Below are positions 36,227 through 50,458 of a stretch of DNA of 64,000 nucleotides, in pieces; position 1 is the first letter of the stretch; each line of letters opens with the position of its first letter. The notes under the pieces are model-generated. The model worked only from the letters and a program-made list of their open reading frames with translations, was not told the origin of the DNA and searched no databases. The translations under genes and the position numbers were made by a program. The stretch comes from Diphasiastrum complanatum (Eukaryota; Streptophyta; Lycopodiopsida; Lycopodiales; Lycopodiaceae): assembly GCA_029204225.1 (NCBI GenBank), contig CM055109.1, positions 39,641,592 through 39,705,591 of the forward strand. The letters run 5' to 3'.

Positions 36227-37581
36227 GTGAGTCAGATAAGAGCGATTTTGTGCCAAAAACAGCGGAGGGCTCTCTTGCAGCTGTAGCAGCCAGTCTACGA
36301 AAGAGTGTGACTGGAATGAGTAAGTGGGGCATGGCTGACTTGACATTAGGCCTGTACAAACTAGCAGGACGACATGCCCTTGAGGGTACGGCTGACACAA
36401 TAAATGGCTGCTCTGTAACTTCTTTGTGAGTATTAACTTCCTAAATGAACTGGGGGGGGGGGGGGGACCATGTCAGAGGGATTGTCGCACTTTTCTTGAG
36501 ATTTGGCTGGCTGGGGAACATATTTCCTGACTGAATCAGAAAAGTAGATATTGGGGATCCTGTTAAAAAAGTTCTGGTTCTGAAGTTAGGTGGTGGTTGT
36601 TTATATTTTGTGAAGTTCCTTCACCTGCCAACCTTTATGACATATGCAAACATGTGGCATATTGTTCATATAGAAATACACTTCCTAGCTTTTTTTTGAA
36701 ACATATTTATCTAATGATGCTTATGGAGTTTCCTTTTGTTTTCAGAAAAGAACTCCAAGAAATATATCATTGGTTAGACTGGGCACTAGCAGCATACACA
36801 AAAGATTTACAAACCCTCGCCAACCATCTTAAGGTAAGAGCTCAAGTGAATTGGAAGCAGTGATCTGATACTCGATGTTAAGAAGAACCAGTACTGGACA
36901 AAGAAATGTTCATGTTCTCTTTGTTCTTTGTTATTGAGTCTCTGGAGCACTGGGATCTTTTAAAGTTTGCTTGTATTCCCGCATTTCTTTGTAGGTGAAA
37001 GAGGAGAAAATCATTAAGCATGTTCCAACTTCTGAAGTCTTAAAGCCTGCTTTCTACATTGCCGTGGATGATACTAGACAGTGTGTAGTTATGAGCATTC
37101 GTGGGACGCTTACTGCTACGGATATCTTGACTGATCTGAACCCTCATAGTGAGCAATTTGTGGGAGGGTAAGTTTTACGTGATCTTCCCTTCATTGTCTT
37201 CATTCTAACCACTTGTCCCTGAGCACTTTTTTTCTTATGCCTGATTAAGGTACTTCAGTTTCCCAAAGGAAAAGAGAAGAAAAATTATAACATGCTATAT
37301 GGTCAGGACTTCAATTTCTTACAACGTGAAACTGGTAGTGGTCATAATTTTCTCGTTACTGTTACTCAAGTGACAAAAACATTGATGATACATTGTGAAT
37401 GAGATGTTTCTTGACTGGTCAATGAAGTGCAGCTACGCACACTCAGGAATGCTTGCAGCAGCTCGCAGCTTTATGGATAGTGAAGCATCCACGTTGCAAG
37501 ATATTCTGATAGCCAACGAAGTATGCTATAACCTTCCCATAGTAAATCAAATTAGTTGCACATTATAATCTTGTATGGATG

Positions 37582-37670
<89 letters not shown>

Positions 37671-38195
37671 TTTATTAATGTCTTTTTTATGCCAAAAAGC
37701 ATATAAGACCATTAAGAGTACATGTCAAGGATGTGGTAACCTTGAGAGCGTATATAAACGTATATAAACGTATCCAAGAAAGAAAACTATGCATAAAAGA
37801 TGAACAATATAACTATAAACTATGAACTGTCCATAAGTGGGAGCAAAATAGCTACTAATAATAGAGTCATATCATCTAGCACTACTGCTGAAAAGGATGT
37901 GATACGAGCTGTAGCAGGAGGTAATATAGATCGTCGCTGTCGTCATCTAGGAGGATGAAAACTATGTGCCCTCATAACAGGGCGAGTAATGCGAGCTGCC
38001 ACATGACTATGAGTGATACACTGTCTCTGATATTTGTGAGCTGGTGTATCGTCATCGTCATCATTAGACTCGAGGTCTCGGAATGATGTGATCTGAGCCT
38101 GAGAGCTAGAATGTGGCTGGTGAACTGGTTGGTACATATCCTGTCGTAACAAGACCATCTCTCGTATCATGAGAGCAACAAGCGAGGGTCCTCAT

Positions 38196-38265
<70 letters not shown>

Positions 38266-41200
38266 AAGTATCTTGGTGTGTCAAAACCCTTTCGCTAGTG
38301 GCACTAGTGGGAGATTGCAACAAATTACGCCCTCCAGTGTTGGTGGTGCTCCATGCAACTCTCCTCATGTGAAGCATCTCTCTAATGATCAAGGCGACAC
38401 ATCTCTAGTCTACATAAGGGATCAAGGAACGTGGAGTCACTGGCTGTTCTCCAAATAGGCAATAATTTCTCCCATGAGTCTCATAGAGAGGACATTGAAA
38501 GATTTATACTCTATCTCTATAACCCTCATGGAACACATTTGGTGTGGGGTCCTTTGAAAACATCCTACCTCAATCTATAGTTGGCATGATGAAACTCGAA
38601 GCTGTCACAATCCAGTCGGAACACTATGAGATAGATCATAGGGCAAAGCCAAAGTAGGAGGGTAGTATAGAAAGTCCCGACTGTGTCTAGCTCCAAAAAA
38701 TGTGCTCTATAAAAGTCTAGTTTGACGCCAGAAGAGCTTGAATGGACATGTACTTTTTGGATAAACCATTGAATGTAGTCATGTGAGCCGGACCCTCAAG
38801 TAGGTGAGAAATACATATACCAAATTTGCCTAGTCCGTGTGTACCAAGAAGGACGGTAACCTTGCTTAGAAAAAGTACTCGAGATGAAGTAAGTGCCAAC
38901 CATGGGTATCATCCAATACTAGAATCTATAGTCCCAAAGGGAATCATTTTTTGTAGATAGAAGACAATTTGAAGGTGGCCTCCATCCGGAAAGGAGGCAT
39001 GACAAACTCAACAAGAACGATCAGATGTGGAATTGAAGGTTTACCACGAGTCATGTGATAACATGGAGATTTTTATATCACTTTATATGATGTGATCTTG
39101 GTTTCTTTGACCACGGAAGGCTTGCAACAACACATTGATTCCCTTATACCTTTTGCCACACACATGAATTGGAAGTGAATGTACATAAGACCTAGGTAGT
39201 GGCCTTCAATACATCTAGGTCCTTCATGCAGCAATGATCAGCCTTTGGAGATTGTTTCCTCCTATACATACTTGGGTATTCTATTCTCTGGTCCTATATT
39301 CATAAGATCGTCGGGCATTTGTTGACTAGGGCCCACCAACTAGGGAAGGGCCGATATTCCTTGGTTCAAATGGAGTGACTTGTTTTAGGCAGCATATACG
39401 AGATACATAGAGTGCCACCTTTTTGACACTTTAGTTACACCTACAACTTTGTACGTTGTAGAGGTATAGTCTATCGGGCTTACGAGAGTTGACACCACTG
39501 ACCACTATGTTGACTAATGACTAACTCAAGCTCATCAATGTGGAGATCAAAAAGTGTAGGTGAGAGTGAGCATCCCTGCCCCAACCATGCTAGTGACTTG
39601 CTCAGATATACCATTAAGGGAGTGGAAATATCCAAGGACCCACTGACAACTAATGTACCATCTTGTGAGAAATGAAGGTCTCGTAGCCTCTAATAAGCAT
39701 GTCTCAAGGGACAGAGCCAAAGGCACAACTTAAGTCTACAAAGCAGCAATAAAGTCACTCCAGCTTGAACTTGGCCCCCTCAATGAGTGACCTGAGGGTG
39801 AGAATATGGTATGAAGTAGAATGCTGTCCGCTGAAACCTGCTTGTCAATAGCATGTAGCTGGCCAGACTTTGCCTCTTTGGTCACCATTGCCTAGCGAAT
39901 AGAAGCGTAGAGCTTAGCCATAACATGTCTGATCATGATGGTGCAATAGTTTTCCGACTTCATAGGATCATCACACTTGTGGAGATGGGGTGTGCAACAT
40001 CAGTGCACCAAGAGGAAGGGAAATAAATAGTGACATCGATGTTAAAGAGAATGGCAATGACAAGGGATAGGATGTCCGCAACATGTATGAGAAGCTCGGG
40101 TTCAAGGTCCTCTATAATCATAGCACGATTATGTTTTAGCAAGTCAATGGCATCACCAACCGTCTGTGTTTTGAATAGAGAAGACTTTGAAGGACGGGAT
40201 GGAATGAAAATAGGTGAGGGGTTACATTATAGTGAGTGGCAAGATACCGAGTCCAAGTATAGAGATTAGTCAAGGGAGGTGGAGGTGCTCAAGGAAGGGA
40301 CTATCGCTAGAAGGGTTCGGATGAAGAGCTATACAAGGGGTCAAGAAGTGGCTTGTTTTCAACTTCCATAGAAGCTCTCTTTTTGTTGTGAAGTAGGAAG
40401 CAATATTATTTCTTGATGTCACGAGGAATTTGTGGATAGAAGGTTCGAGTGTAGATGACTTGGAGATGGAATTGTCTGTATTCATTGCCATACCAAGTAT
40501 TGCAAGAAAATGTGAATCTAAATATTGGTTTTGTGGTTTAGTAGGGAAGGCAATGGATGCGTTATTGTGAAGTGAGGATGACAAGAAGTGAGCTTGGGTG
40601 TCCATTGAGTCGTCGTGGGGCATTTGACATAGTAGGGAGCTTAGTTGCTTGTTCCGGAACGGAACGTTCCAGAACGCGTTCTGTTCCGGAACTTGGCCAA
40701 ATTTAATTTTTTTTTTTTAACAAACAAAAAAAAAGGGATACTTAGTAGACTTCAACCTATAAAAAATTACGTTGGATCCAATTGATTGACAACCATCTAG
40801 ATATGTGCGATGACTGCACACTATGCCATACGGGACAGATATGCGGGTTTCAGGATGATCTTGACAACCATTGAGGGACAGATATGCGCGATGGTTTTCA
40901 AGAAGATTTAGGGTTTCAAGAAGATTCAGGAATAGATATGCGCGATGGTTCAGGGATAGATATGCACGATGGTTTTCAGGAAGATTCTGACTAGATACAC
41001 AGATACAACAAGATTCTCACAGAAACTCTACGCATTTCTTGCATATCAAGATGTGTCCCTTGAAAAGAAGGAAGATGCTGCCAGCAAGTGCCTTAATACC
41101 TATTTTTTTATATTTAAGAAAAAAAAAACATTCCTACCCAACACGTTCCGGAATGTACTGTACGGAACGTACAATATGTTTCGAACCAAAAGGGTCAGAA

Positions 41201-44200
41201 CAGGTTTCTAAGATAGAGAGCATAGTGAATATTGATGAAGAGGAGTGTAAGAAGAAGCAAAAGTTTAGCATGATGAATTTTGATACAGAGTAGTGTATGA
41301 AGAGCCAAAGGGATAGTATGGAATACAGTTGATGTGGAGAAACTGACAATGGGTCAAGCCAACTTGAAAAGAGAGGGTGTAAAGACCCTAAAGGATTGCC
41401 CCTAAGATGAGGATAGGAGAACACAATAGAAGAGACTATGGAGCCAAACCGCCAAACCAATCCTAGATCAAACCTAGATCTAGCCCCCAAGCCATGCCAT
41501 GTGAAGCAAGAGGAGAAGAGAGAAACTGGTAATCTAAACCCAATATGTCGACGGGAGAATCCCTACCTCATTATATAGAGAGTAGAGTCTTGTGCATGAA
41601 ACCATAGAATCCCCATGCAGGTCAACTATAAATAGATCACATCTCTTCATGCAGTCCTCCTGCCTATATCTGTCACATAGACATGCAATACTGATATGTC
41701 TCAGTTAGAGTGTCTGGGTCCTCTCAAGGCTATTAGTCACAAATTGGTCTCGACATGGAATTAAATCACGACGTGACCACAAACACTAGAGGGCTGGTCT
41801 ACCATATTAGGACTATTCCAGGTCCTTAATCGAATATGGCCATGACATTCTTCCCTCCTTCAATTGCTTCTATCCTTAGAAGCTCCTCAAAACAGGAAAG
41901 GAGTACAGGAACAGTTCCTTTAACTTTCAATATTAACCGAGGAAATCATTATTCTTTGTCTGACTTCCATATCAAACAAGTACTCAGAGATAAACCTATT
42001 TCCAATCGTTAATCTTTGTTCTGGAGTACGACTCAAGTTTGAAAAGTACACGAAGCAATAAATTTCTCAACTAGGTTACACTCAACACAAGTTAGTAACA
42101 TCACTTTCATGTAAAACACGTACATGAACCACTGAGTGAAATATTCTCTAACTTAGGACATTAAAGTTAAAGAAAAAAAATAATAATTACAGTATGAAAT
42201 CATCCACAAACTCTGGCAGACAATCTATAAAAAGCTTCCAAATACAACTATCTTTAGAATCCAATTCTAAGATATGATAATTCATTCAACTAGAATCTCT
42301 AGGAGAATCATTAAGATATAGAATGATTAAAACTCAACTCCGAGTATCCCAGGTACTCTTTTGAGTTAAATGCTCTTATTTCTAGCACCAAATGCCATTC
42401 ATCTTCATAGACTCCTATGATAACTGGAGATCCAATCAAACAAAGAACTATACTCAAGCATTTGCAGACCATAAACTATAGCAGAATAGCATCCACTAGA
42501 TAAATAAGATAATGTCTGTGAGATCCATAAGTTCTCAATTAAAATACTGGAGTAAAGATATTCAAAACACTGATTTGACTCTTACTCAATTAATAGATTA
42601 AAAACTAACCTTCAGAATCATCACAATTCCTTATAATCCTCTAACAACAATTAAGTATCTATTTATGATCCGTCAATAATAAATATTTAGATTCGTATGA
42701 TTCGTCAAACATAATTTTTTGGAATCCAAAATCATAATCATTTACAAGATACTGGAGTATATGCCCAACATAACTCAGGAAAAGTAAGAATCACTCCAAA
42801 ATCATTCCCAACAGGAAAATACTGAATTTTAGGAATATTCTCCAAAGATGATTTTTTAATTGAAGTGCGAGATATTCAAGTTCTATAAATCACTGGTAAT
42901 TAAAGACAGAAAGCATACCAAAATGATAATGACAATCATCTTCAATCACAAAAAAAAAAAAACTTTAGATTACCGTCTAGAATCAACTCACTAATGAGCT
43001 GAGTCTAGTCACGTGACCCTTGGATAAAGGGGTACCCTTAGTATTAAGGGTAGGTGTCTTAGATTAAGGTACTAGTGTCCTTGGGTAAGGGGGAATACTC
43101 TATCCCAAGAACTGTATATTCAATGCACATAATTTTAACTGATGAACCCAAATGATTCACTAATCATGCGTCTTACAAGCAATATAAAACAAAACTATCA
43201 GTTTCTGGTGAATCTCATCACACTGATCGTTTTACCAATTAACTTCACTCTGGAGTAATCAACTACTCAAGTTAATTGCCAATGATTCAGAAATCTCAAA
43301 TGTCTAGGTGAAGAATTCAATTATACTAGTATGACACCACATTTAGATCCTTATCCAAATCATTTATAAGTTAATCCATAAATCTTCCATACAAAGATTT
43401 GTTAACTTTGCAAGTATCTGTCAAAACAATACTTGATCATATGTTCATGTTCACCGACTAGGCTAAGTGCACCAAATAACCCTAGTAACCAGGAATACAC
43501 AGTAGATTCATATAAGATTAATTGTGCACATATGTGATTAATCTCACTATGACCCAGTACCTAAACACATATTTATCTGGCAGATTCCTCCAAAACCCAC
43601 ATATGTTACTCACATATCTCACTGAGATCTTGTAACTCAGCTACAAAATAATTTCTATTTCTCATGAGTAAATGACATATTCGGAAAATCTTTGAGACGA
43701 ATTCAATCTCAACAGTTTTCCAATCCTACATACCTCCAATTACATACTTCCTTCCTCTCAATCAACCCCTCATTGATCCTAGTACTAAACTAAGATTAGG
43801 TTGACCCAATACAGAACTCTCAGACTTAAATTCTGATCAAACTTACTTCTATTCCACTGAATTAGTAACCTTTGACCTTTTATTATACTGCTTATAGATA
43901 ATGATTTCCGTCAAGATTGGCTTCGAAAAAATTTCCACCGGAAATCGAATAATACTGCTTGACCACGAATAATGGTACTCAAGTTCCACAAAATCTGGGC
44001 TTACATTGTTGAAAGCCGAATGCCAAGTTGATAAGAGCGAAAAACATGCAAATTGTCCATGGAGAAAGAAAATCCAATTTTCTTCTAACCATAACCGGGA
44101 AACAATATACAAAGATCAAGGTTACACATTGATAAACGAGCACCAAGAAACACAAGCTTCTTTACGAGGGTGCTAGTAACTTAAAATCTCTAAGTAAATT

Positions 44201-47200
44201 TGGAGAATCAACTGTTTTAAGCTGCTTCAACCTCCAACGTTCTACTGTTCCACCTTCGGTCCCACTCAGATCTAAACAGCTGATCTTTAACCGATTCCAA
44301 ACAACTCCCCAACTTGAACCGTTTGCAGGACTGGAACCAGCAGTCTGACACACTTTGCATCGCTCCTGAGGTTCTAACAGCTTCTAAGTAAACTGCTTTC
44401 CACACGGTTAAACTTCTGTGATCAGAGAAATGAGTAGGAAAAGATGGAATAGCATCTCACAGCTAAAACGAACTCTCAACTCCACTGCTAACAACCAACA
44501 GGAATCCAACAGCTAATCCATGCTGTTTACAATCTGGGATTCCTCAATTCTTGATTCCAAAAATTGATCAAAGGTTCAGTTCAGCAGGCTTGATTCAAGT
44601 CAGGGCTACATCCTCAATCATTCACAGACAGGCAGATAATGGACTACCAAATCCAAGAAAACTATTCCATCAATTACAGACCTGAATTCCGCTTATTTCA
44701 TAGCATGCAGGTTGTACTGATGCAAGCAGAAGGTTAATTTTTTCCAGGGAATAAAAATCTAGAACTGAGGTTGTAAGATTGCTTCATACCAGAGAATTGA
44801 CAACTTTGCAATTTCATTCTATGTCTTTGGTTAGCATGCTTCACATGAGGATCAAATTTAGAGAAACTTCAATCCCTTATATGCAATGATTTGCTTCAGG
44901 AAACATCATCTCTAATTGCTTATGCATCCAGATAAATTGCCCTTTAACAATCTATCAATAAACAGATTTAGTTATGCATGAATCAAATCCCCCAAAGCAT
45001 TACGAATCTTTGCAACTATCAAAAACTCTCTATGTTATGCAAATCCATACAGCAATCTGGTGATTCACACTCGCAAATCTTTCTACATGAATTGAAAAGC
45101 TCCTCAAGAAAACAGAAAATTGAGAATGAATCTCAAGACTAATTTTTAGCATCTTCGTCAAAATTGAATGTGTAGAAGGGCACTCTACCACCAACTTTGA
45201 AAAATCACCAAAAAATTGAAAATTCCATTCCACTTTCTGTACTCCAATCCAATGTAGAGCTTGCTTCCATCCCATCCCAAAACCGCATCTTAGCCGGGCT
45301 CTGATACCAATGCAAAGACCCTGAAGGATTGCCCCTAAGATGAGGATGGGTGAACACAATAGAAGAGACTATGGAGCCAAACCGCCCAACCAATCCTAGA
45401 TCAAACCTGGATCTAGCCCCCAAGCCATGCCATGTAAAGCAAGAGGAGAAGAGAGAAACTGGTAAGCTAAACCCAATATGTCGACGGGAGAATCCCTACC
45501 TCATTATATAGAGAGTAGAGTCTTGTGCATGAAACCCTACAATCCCCATGCAGGTCAACTATAAATAGATCACATCTCTGCATGCAGTCCTCCTGCCTAT
45601 ATCCGTCACACAGACATGCAATACTCCATATGTCTCAATTAGAGTGTCTGGGTCTTCTCAAGGCTATTAGTCACAAACTGGCCTTGACATGGAATTAAAT
45701 TGCGGCGTGACCAATAATCTCGAACATTAGAGGGCCGGTCTACCATATTAGGACTATTCCAGGTCCTTAACCGAATATGGCCATGACAGAGGGGGTCAGA
45801 CAGGGTGGTAGAAGAGATTGTGAAATCAGAGATTTTTGCAATGAAGGATGGTGAGCCCATGAGGTAGTCAACAATATTTGACCACCATTGTGAGAGTGGC
45901 AAGTAAAGTCACCTGGACAAGGTCATATGGAAAGGCTGCTATTTAGCACAAGCTCGTGGGATTCTCCTAAATGTAGCAAGGGGTCTCCATATGTAGTGAT
46001 TGGATGTATCCTTTTTGTTGAAGATCTTTGGATACCAAGCTCCTACGTCACAAGTGCATGCAGTTGTAAGGGATCCATCTCCACCACATGCTAAGAGATT
46101 TGTACCATGACAAAAATGCAGAGTTCATGGAGGTTTGAACGTCCAATACTCAAGCTTGTTCCTCCTTAGTGTACTTTGTCTAGGTCATATGGTACCATTG
46201 ATGCAAGGCCACGAGCCTCATGCTTTGCGAACATGTAAATTGGTCTTAAATTATCTTCATAAGCATAGGATAACTTTCTTCATGAGCTAGAATATAGGAC
46301 TCAAAGATAGAAGTCAAGTTCTCCAAAATAGAAGAATCCAATGTAGTAGCAAGTGGATAGTCATTTGAGTCACACAAAATTCATGGGTGTAGATATCATG
46401 TTTAGGTATGATTTGAAGGGAAAGGATATTCAATTGATGGTCCTAACCATTAGTTCTTTTGGACAATGATTTCTTGATGTTCTCATCTTTGGACTTGAAC
46501 AATCATGACTTTGAATTGTGAATTCTTTATTGACATTTTTTAATTTTGGGAATCAGCCAGTGTCTGGTATTGGATTGCTTTGTTCTAGCAAAGGGAGTGG
46601 ATTGTATTTGAGTAATTTAGCATGTGTTATAGCTCCTTGGTTAATTGACTACACTGCGAACTAGCCACTAGCCGTATGTTCTACTCAAATATAGGCACAA
46701 GATTCCATAATTGTTGGCATGTAGTTTCGTTGTATGCAAGATGAGATTCGATGGCAATAGGTCCTCAAATCATGATGGGTCCAAGATTCTTGCAGAGATG
46801 ATTCCTAGTCATTGAGCACACATGTTAGGGAGGGATTCAATGGGCAACTGGGCTCTCTACTTCACTAGGCATGATGGTAGGGAGAAAGCAACGTGCTTGG
46901 CAGCAACTACGTTCATGTAATGGGAATGGGCTTGTCTACTATCTTGATTAGTGTTGCATGTTGTGTCCTTACCATTGATTCTACATGAGGTAGCTTGGGA
47001 GTGATGCATGCTGGTATGCATGTGTTTGCATGGCTATGTATGAGCCTTTATTGACCTTGCATTTGTTGATTTTTGAGAGTTCAACTCGCATGTATCTATG
47101 TTTGGGTGGTAAACATGAAGCATCATGTTTGTTTGTGAAGAAGTCTTAACATGCCATAGGACCGAGGTGTAATACATTAATCAAGTGTGTGGTGGTGAGA

Positions 47201-49471
47201 GTGTTGTGCACTTTACATCCTTGGTGTATTGGTGGTCAATGAGGTATTGTACTTTCCTTAACCAATAAAGTGTGTTATTAACATTTCTCCTAAATGTGTG
47301 TAATGATCATTGTGAAGCATTATTGTGTTACATATTAATCCATCTCTGGGATCTCTTCCTATCATAGCAAGTTGCTATTAGTATGCTGTAGTCTCTAGTT
47401 CTATGATAGATTTGTGTATCTACATAGTATCAGTGTTTCTCCTAGATATCCAGCACTCCATATTGGAGCTATATGTGTCCATGCCCTAAATTTCCAACAT
47501 TTGGTATCAAAGCTTGTCATGTTCTTGTGAAAATCCAACAGGGCCTGGGCATGTTGTCTAAGCTGCAAAATTTTGCCCCTTTTTAAAATGATGTGGTTAT
47601 GGGTTCGTAATCTGTTCGATGCTTCTCTAAGTCCAACACTACAAAAAAGTTGTAATTTGAGCTGTAGACTAGAAATGCGGCTTATGTGTTTCCTTCTTAA
47701 TTTGGGGAACTCCGCACATGCCGATCGTAGCCATTTTTCATACTTTTGGTACCCTCCTATCCCAATGTTTTGGAAAGTGCTTTGTATCTTAATGAAAGCT
47801 GACACCAATTCTCGGAGTCTAAAGCATCTCTCAGAGTTTAAGCATCGATTCCAGAACCATGCAGTAGCCTTAATACATTTTACCCCAGGAATAGTTTCAC
47901 TTATGTAGAGATACCCTTATTGGCGATGTAGACTTCACACTGCAATTTTGTTCTTTGAGAGCTCTTTAACGAACATAATGGACGAAGCACCTACATCAAT
48001 GGATGACAGAAATATTCTACTGAATAAGACCATCCATGAAATGAACACGAGCATGTAAATTTAGAGAAATACTGTAGACTGCAATTAGCTCAAGCCTCAT
48101 TTCAAAGTTCATATCAAGCTTTAAGCAGGAAGACACAATGTGGATCAGTGAGGCAGCTTTACTGAGACTAAGTTCTTCACTTCACCAAACCTACATTGTG
48201 TCCAAGATTTGCCAGCAGATACCTTGTCCATCAGAAGATTATTCTTTTCTTGTTTGTGCAGGTATTGTTGTTTTTGTCCTTTGCAGACTAGTTTTACTTC
48301 CTGCAATAATCTCAATATTAAGACTTCTCTTGAAATTTATTATTCATTCAAAATTGATCTTGGAATTTTTTAGGTTTCTACTTTTAATTTTTTCAAAGTT
48401 CACTTTGACTTGCCAATAAGATATGGCATGGTACTTTGCATTGGGAATAAAGTCGTGTCTGGTCTGAGATTTGCTCCTGTTAAACTTTCAGTTTTAAGCG
48501 TCAATTAAAAAAGTAAAACCTGCATATTTTGACAAAGCAAACTTCATGATCCTCTTCTGCAAGTTAAAAATGAAAAGTATTAGCCGAGTTCTGCCAATTG
48601 GAGTACAAATATTATTAGTTTATTGAGCTACCTTGATAACAAATATGTGCCAATTTTGTTATGTTCTGCAGGGTTATAAACTAGTTCTTGTAGGACATTC
48701 TCTTGGTGCTGGCACAGCATCATTGCTTTGCATGCTTTTGCATGGCTCAGTCAATGGAGGCCCAGTCTTGACATTAGGTATTCCATCTTCAGAGATTGTC
48801 TGCTGGGGTTATGGATGTCCACCTTGTGTTGATAAGGGACTTGCAGAACGTGCAATCTTCATCAATAACGTTATCCTGCAGGTTCGTGTTCATCAGACGG
48901 TTCATGATTTTGGAAGGCTGTTTACCGTTCCATTTATGTTTTACAGAACAAACCATTTAAGAATTGTCAAGAGACCAAATATCTTGTCAGTGATATCTTA
49001 TGTCCTCTTAATCAACCTCATCTCTGGCAAAACTATCAGCCTAGGCCCTACACTGAACTCCTTAGGGAGGGGATAGAAAATCAGGTGGCAACCCTTGAAA
49101 CTACATTCGTCTGTGTGACTCCTTATATATGTTGAAGATATTTTATTACGTCATCAAATTCCCTGAGAGATACAGTGGGCACTAGGGAGCGTAATCAAGT
49201 CTCTGGTACATCTGAAAGATATCCTGTATTGGTCCTGAACCATTCAAGCACCCTCTCATATTGTGCCATGACAACAAGTATAGTATCTGTAGAGAAACTC
49301 AGATCTTTCACCGCTGAATGATCAAATGTAATGGCATGGAATCAAAAGCCTTCCTGAAATCAGCAAAGCAGCAATAGACCTGCTCTTTCCTAAACCTGGC
49401 CTTTTCAATGATGGATCAAAGTGTGAATATATGGTCTGATGTGGTGTGATGAGCCCTGAAGCCAGTTTGTC

Positions 49472-49533
<62 letters not shown>

Positions 49534-50380
49534 GAAGAAGAAGAAGAAGAAGAAGAGGAAAGAAAGCTTTATTAATGTCTTTTCCATCCCAAAAGGCATA
49601 TAAGACCAAAAGGAGTACATGTCAAGTATGTGAAAACCATGGGAGCGTATATAAACGTCTCCAAGAAAAAACTATGCATAAAAGAGAAATGAGTAATATA
49701 ACTGTAAGTGGGAGCAAGAATAGCTGCCAGGAGTAGAGTAGTATCATATAGTGCTGCTGCTGAAAAAAGATGTGAATAATAACTATAGAGAAACCCAGGT
49801 CTCAGAGTCTCTGGATAAGTAAGGAGCGTGGGACAAAATCAAAGGCTTTCCTGAAGTCCACAAAACAACAATAAACCTTTTTTCTCATGTGTTTAGCTTC
49901 CTCAATGATGGCTCGAAGTGTGAATATGTGATCTGTAGTGGAATAATCAATCCCGGGGTTCCTAGCTCTGGGAACTGCTAGGGGTGCCAACAACAAATCA
50001 TAGCTGACCATCACAATATATGACCCCTCTACTAGTCTCTCGAGCCACTTGGAAGGCTTTATGCCTCTCCTCAACCTGGATGTAGGTAAGATCGTCATCC
50101 ATATATATGTAGTACCACGTAATTGGGCTTTACAGCGTAAAGCTTCTCTGCGGCTGTCTAGGGATGTGAAGCGAATGATCAGTGTAGCTGCATCTTTAGT
50201 GGTCCTCCAAGCTATATCTAGCCCATCAGTCACATGTCCTAGAGTGGTCTCGAGAAATCTCATAGCCTCGGCAATGGCATCCTGTGTGTCCGGTATCCCA
50301 CGAACCCTCTATGTTATGAGCCTTTTGCTCCCTTGACCGCTCTTCTGAAATGGTGGCTAAGATGACTGAGGAAATGGGGG

Positions 50381-50458
<78 letters not shown>

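Larger units (their letters stand above)
41378..45788 (-). mobile_element. Complete non-coding LTR retrotransposon (LARD II) in the lipase intron
   Basis: Terminal repeats at 41378-41847 and 45311-45788 enclose 3.46 kb without useful reading frames. The 5-bp duplication GAGGG is at 41373-41377 and 45789-45793. Primer-binding site and polypurine tract place it on the minus strand. Its internal DNA aligns along its length with LARD I (for example the CACAAGTTAGTAACATCAC and CCGACTAGG words), but lacks the part matching about 4650-6690 of LARD I and has an extra block near 42990-43130. It is inserted in a LINE endonuclease region. Confidence 0.9.
37521..48671 (+). other. Lipase intron 4, 11.15 kb, filled with transposons
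   Basis: Donor GTATGC at 37521 and acceptor TGCAG ending at 48671 join GCCAACGAA to GGTTATAAA, giving ANEGYKLVLVGHS in phase 0, just as expected in this family. Inside lie LINE fragments, a hAT-like miniature element, LARD II and a possible LTR. The part 47520-48671 has no recognised feature. Confidence 0.88.

Noticed and set aside
41134-41490. 118-codon minus-strand frame across the LARD II left border
   Set aside because: It crosses an LTR boundary and a likely element boundary, so it cannot be one gene.
47401-47808. 135-codon minus-strand frame in lipase intron 4
   Set aside because: No known motif, overlaps a primer-binding-like site on the other strand, and is probably chance.
48138-48419. 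Frame ending KICQQIPCPSEDYSFLVCAG as a lipase exon between ANE and GYKL
   Set aside because: The 37520/48672 join alone gives the expected continuous family sequence; an added segment would interrupt it just before the catalytic serine.
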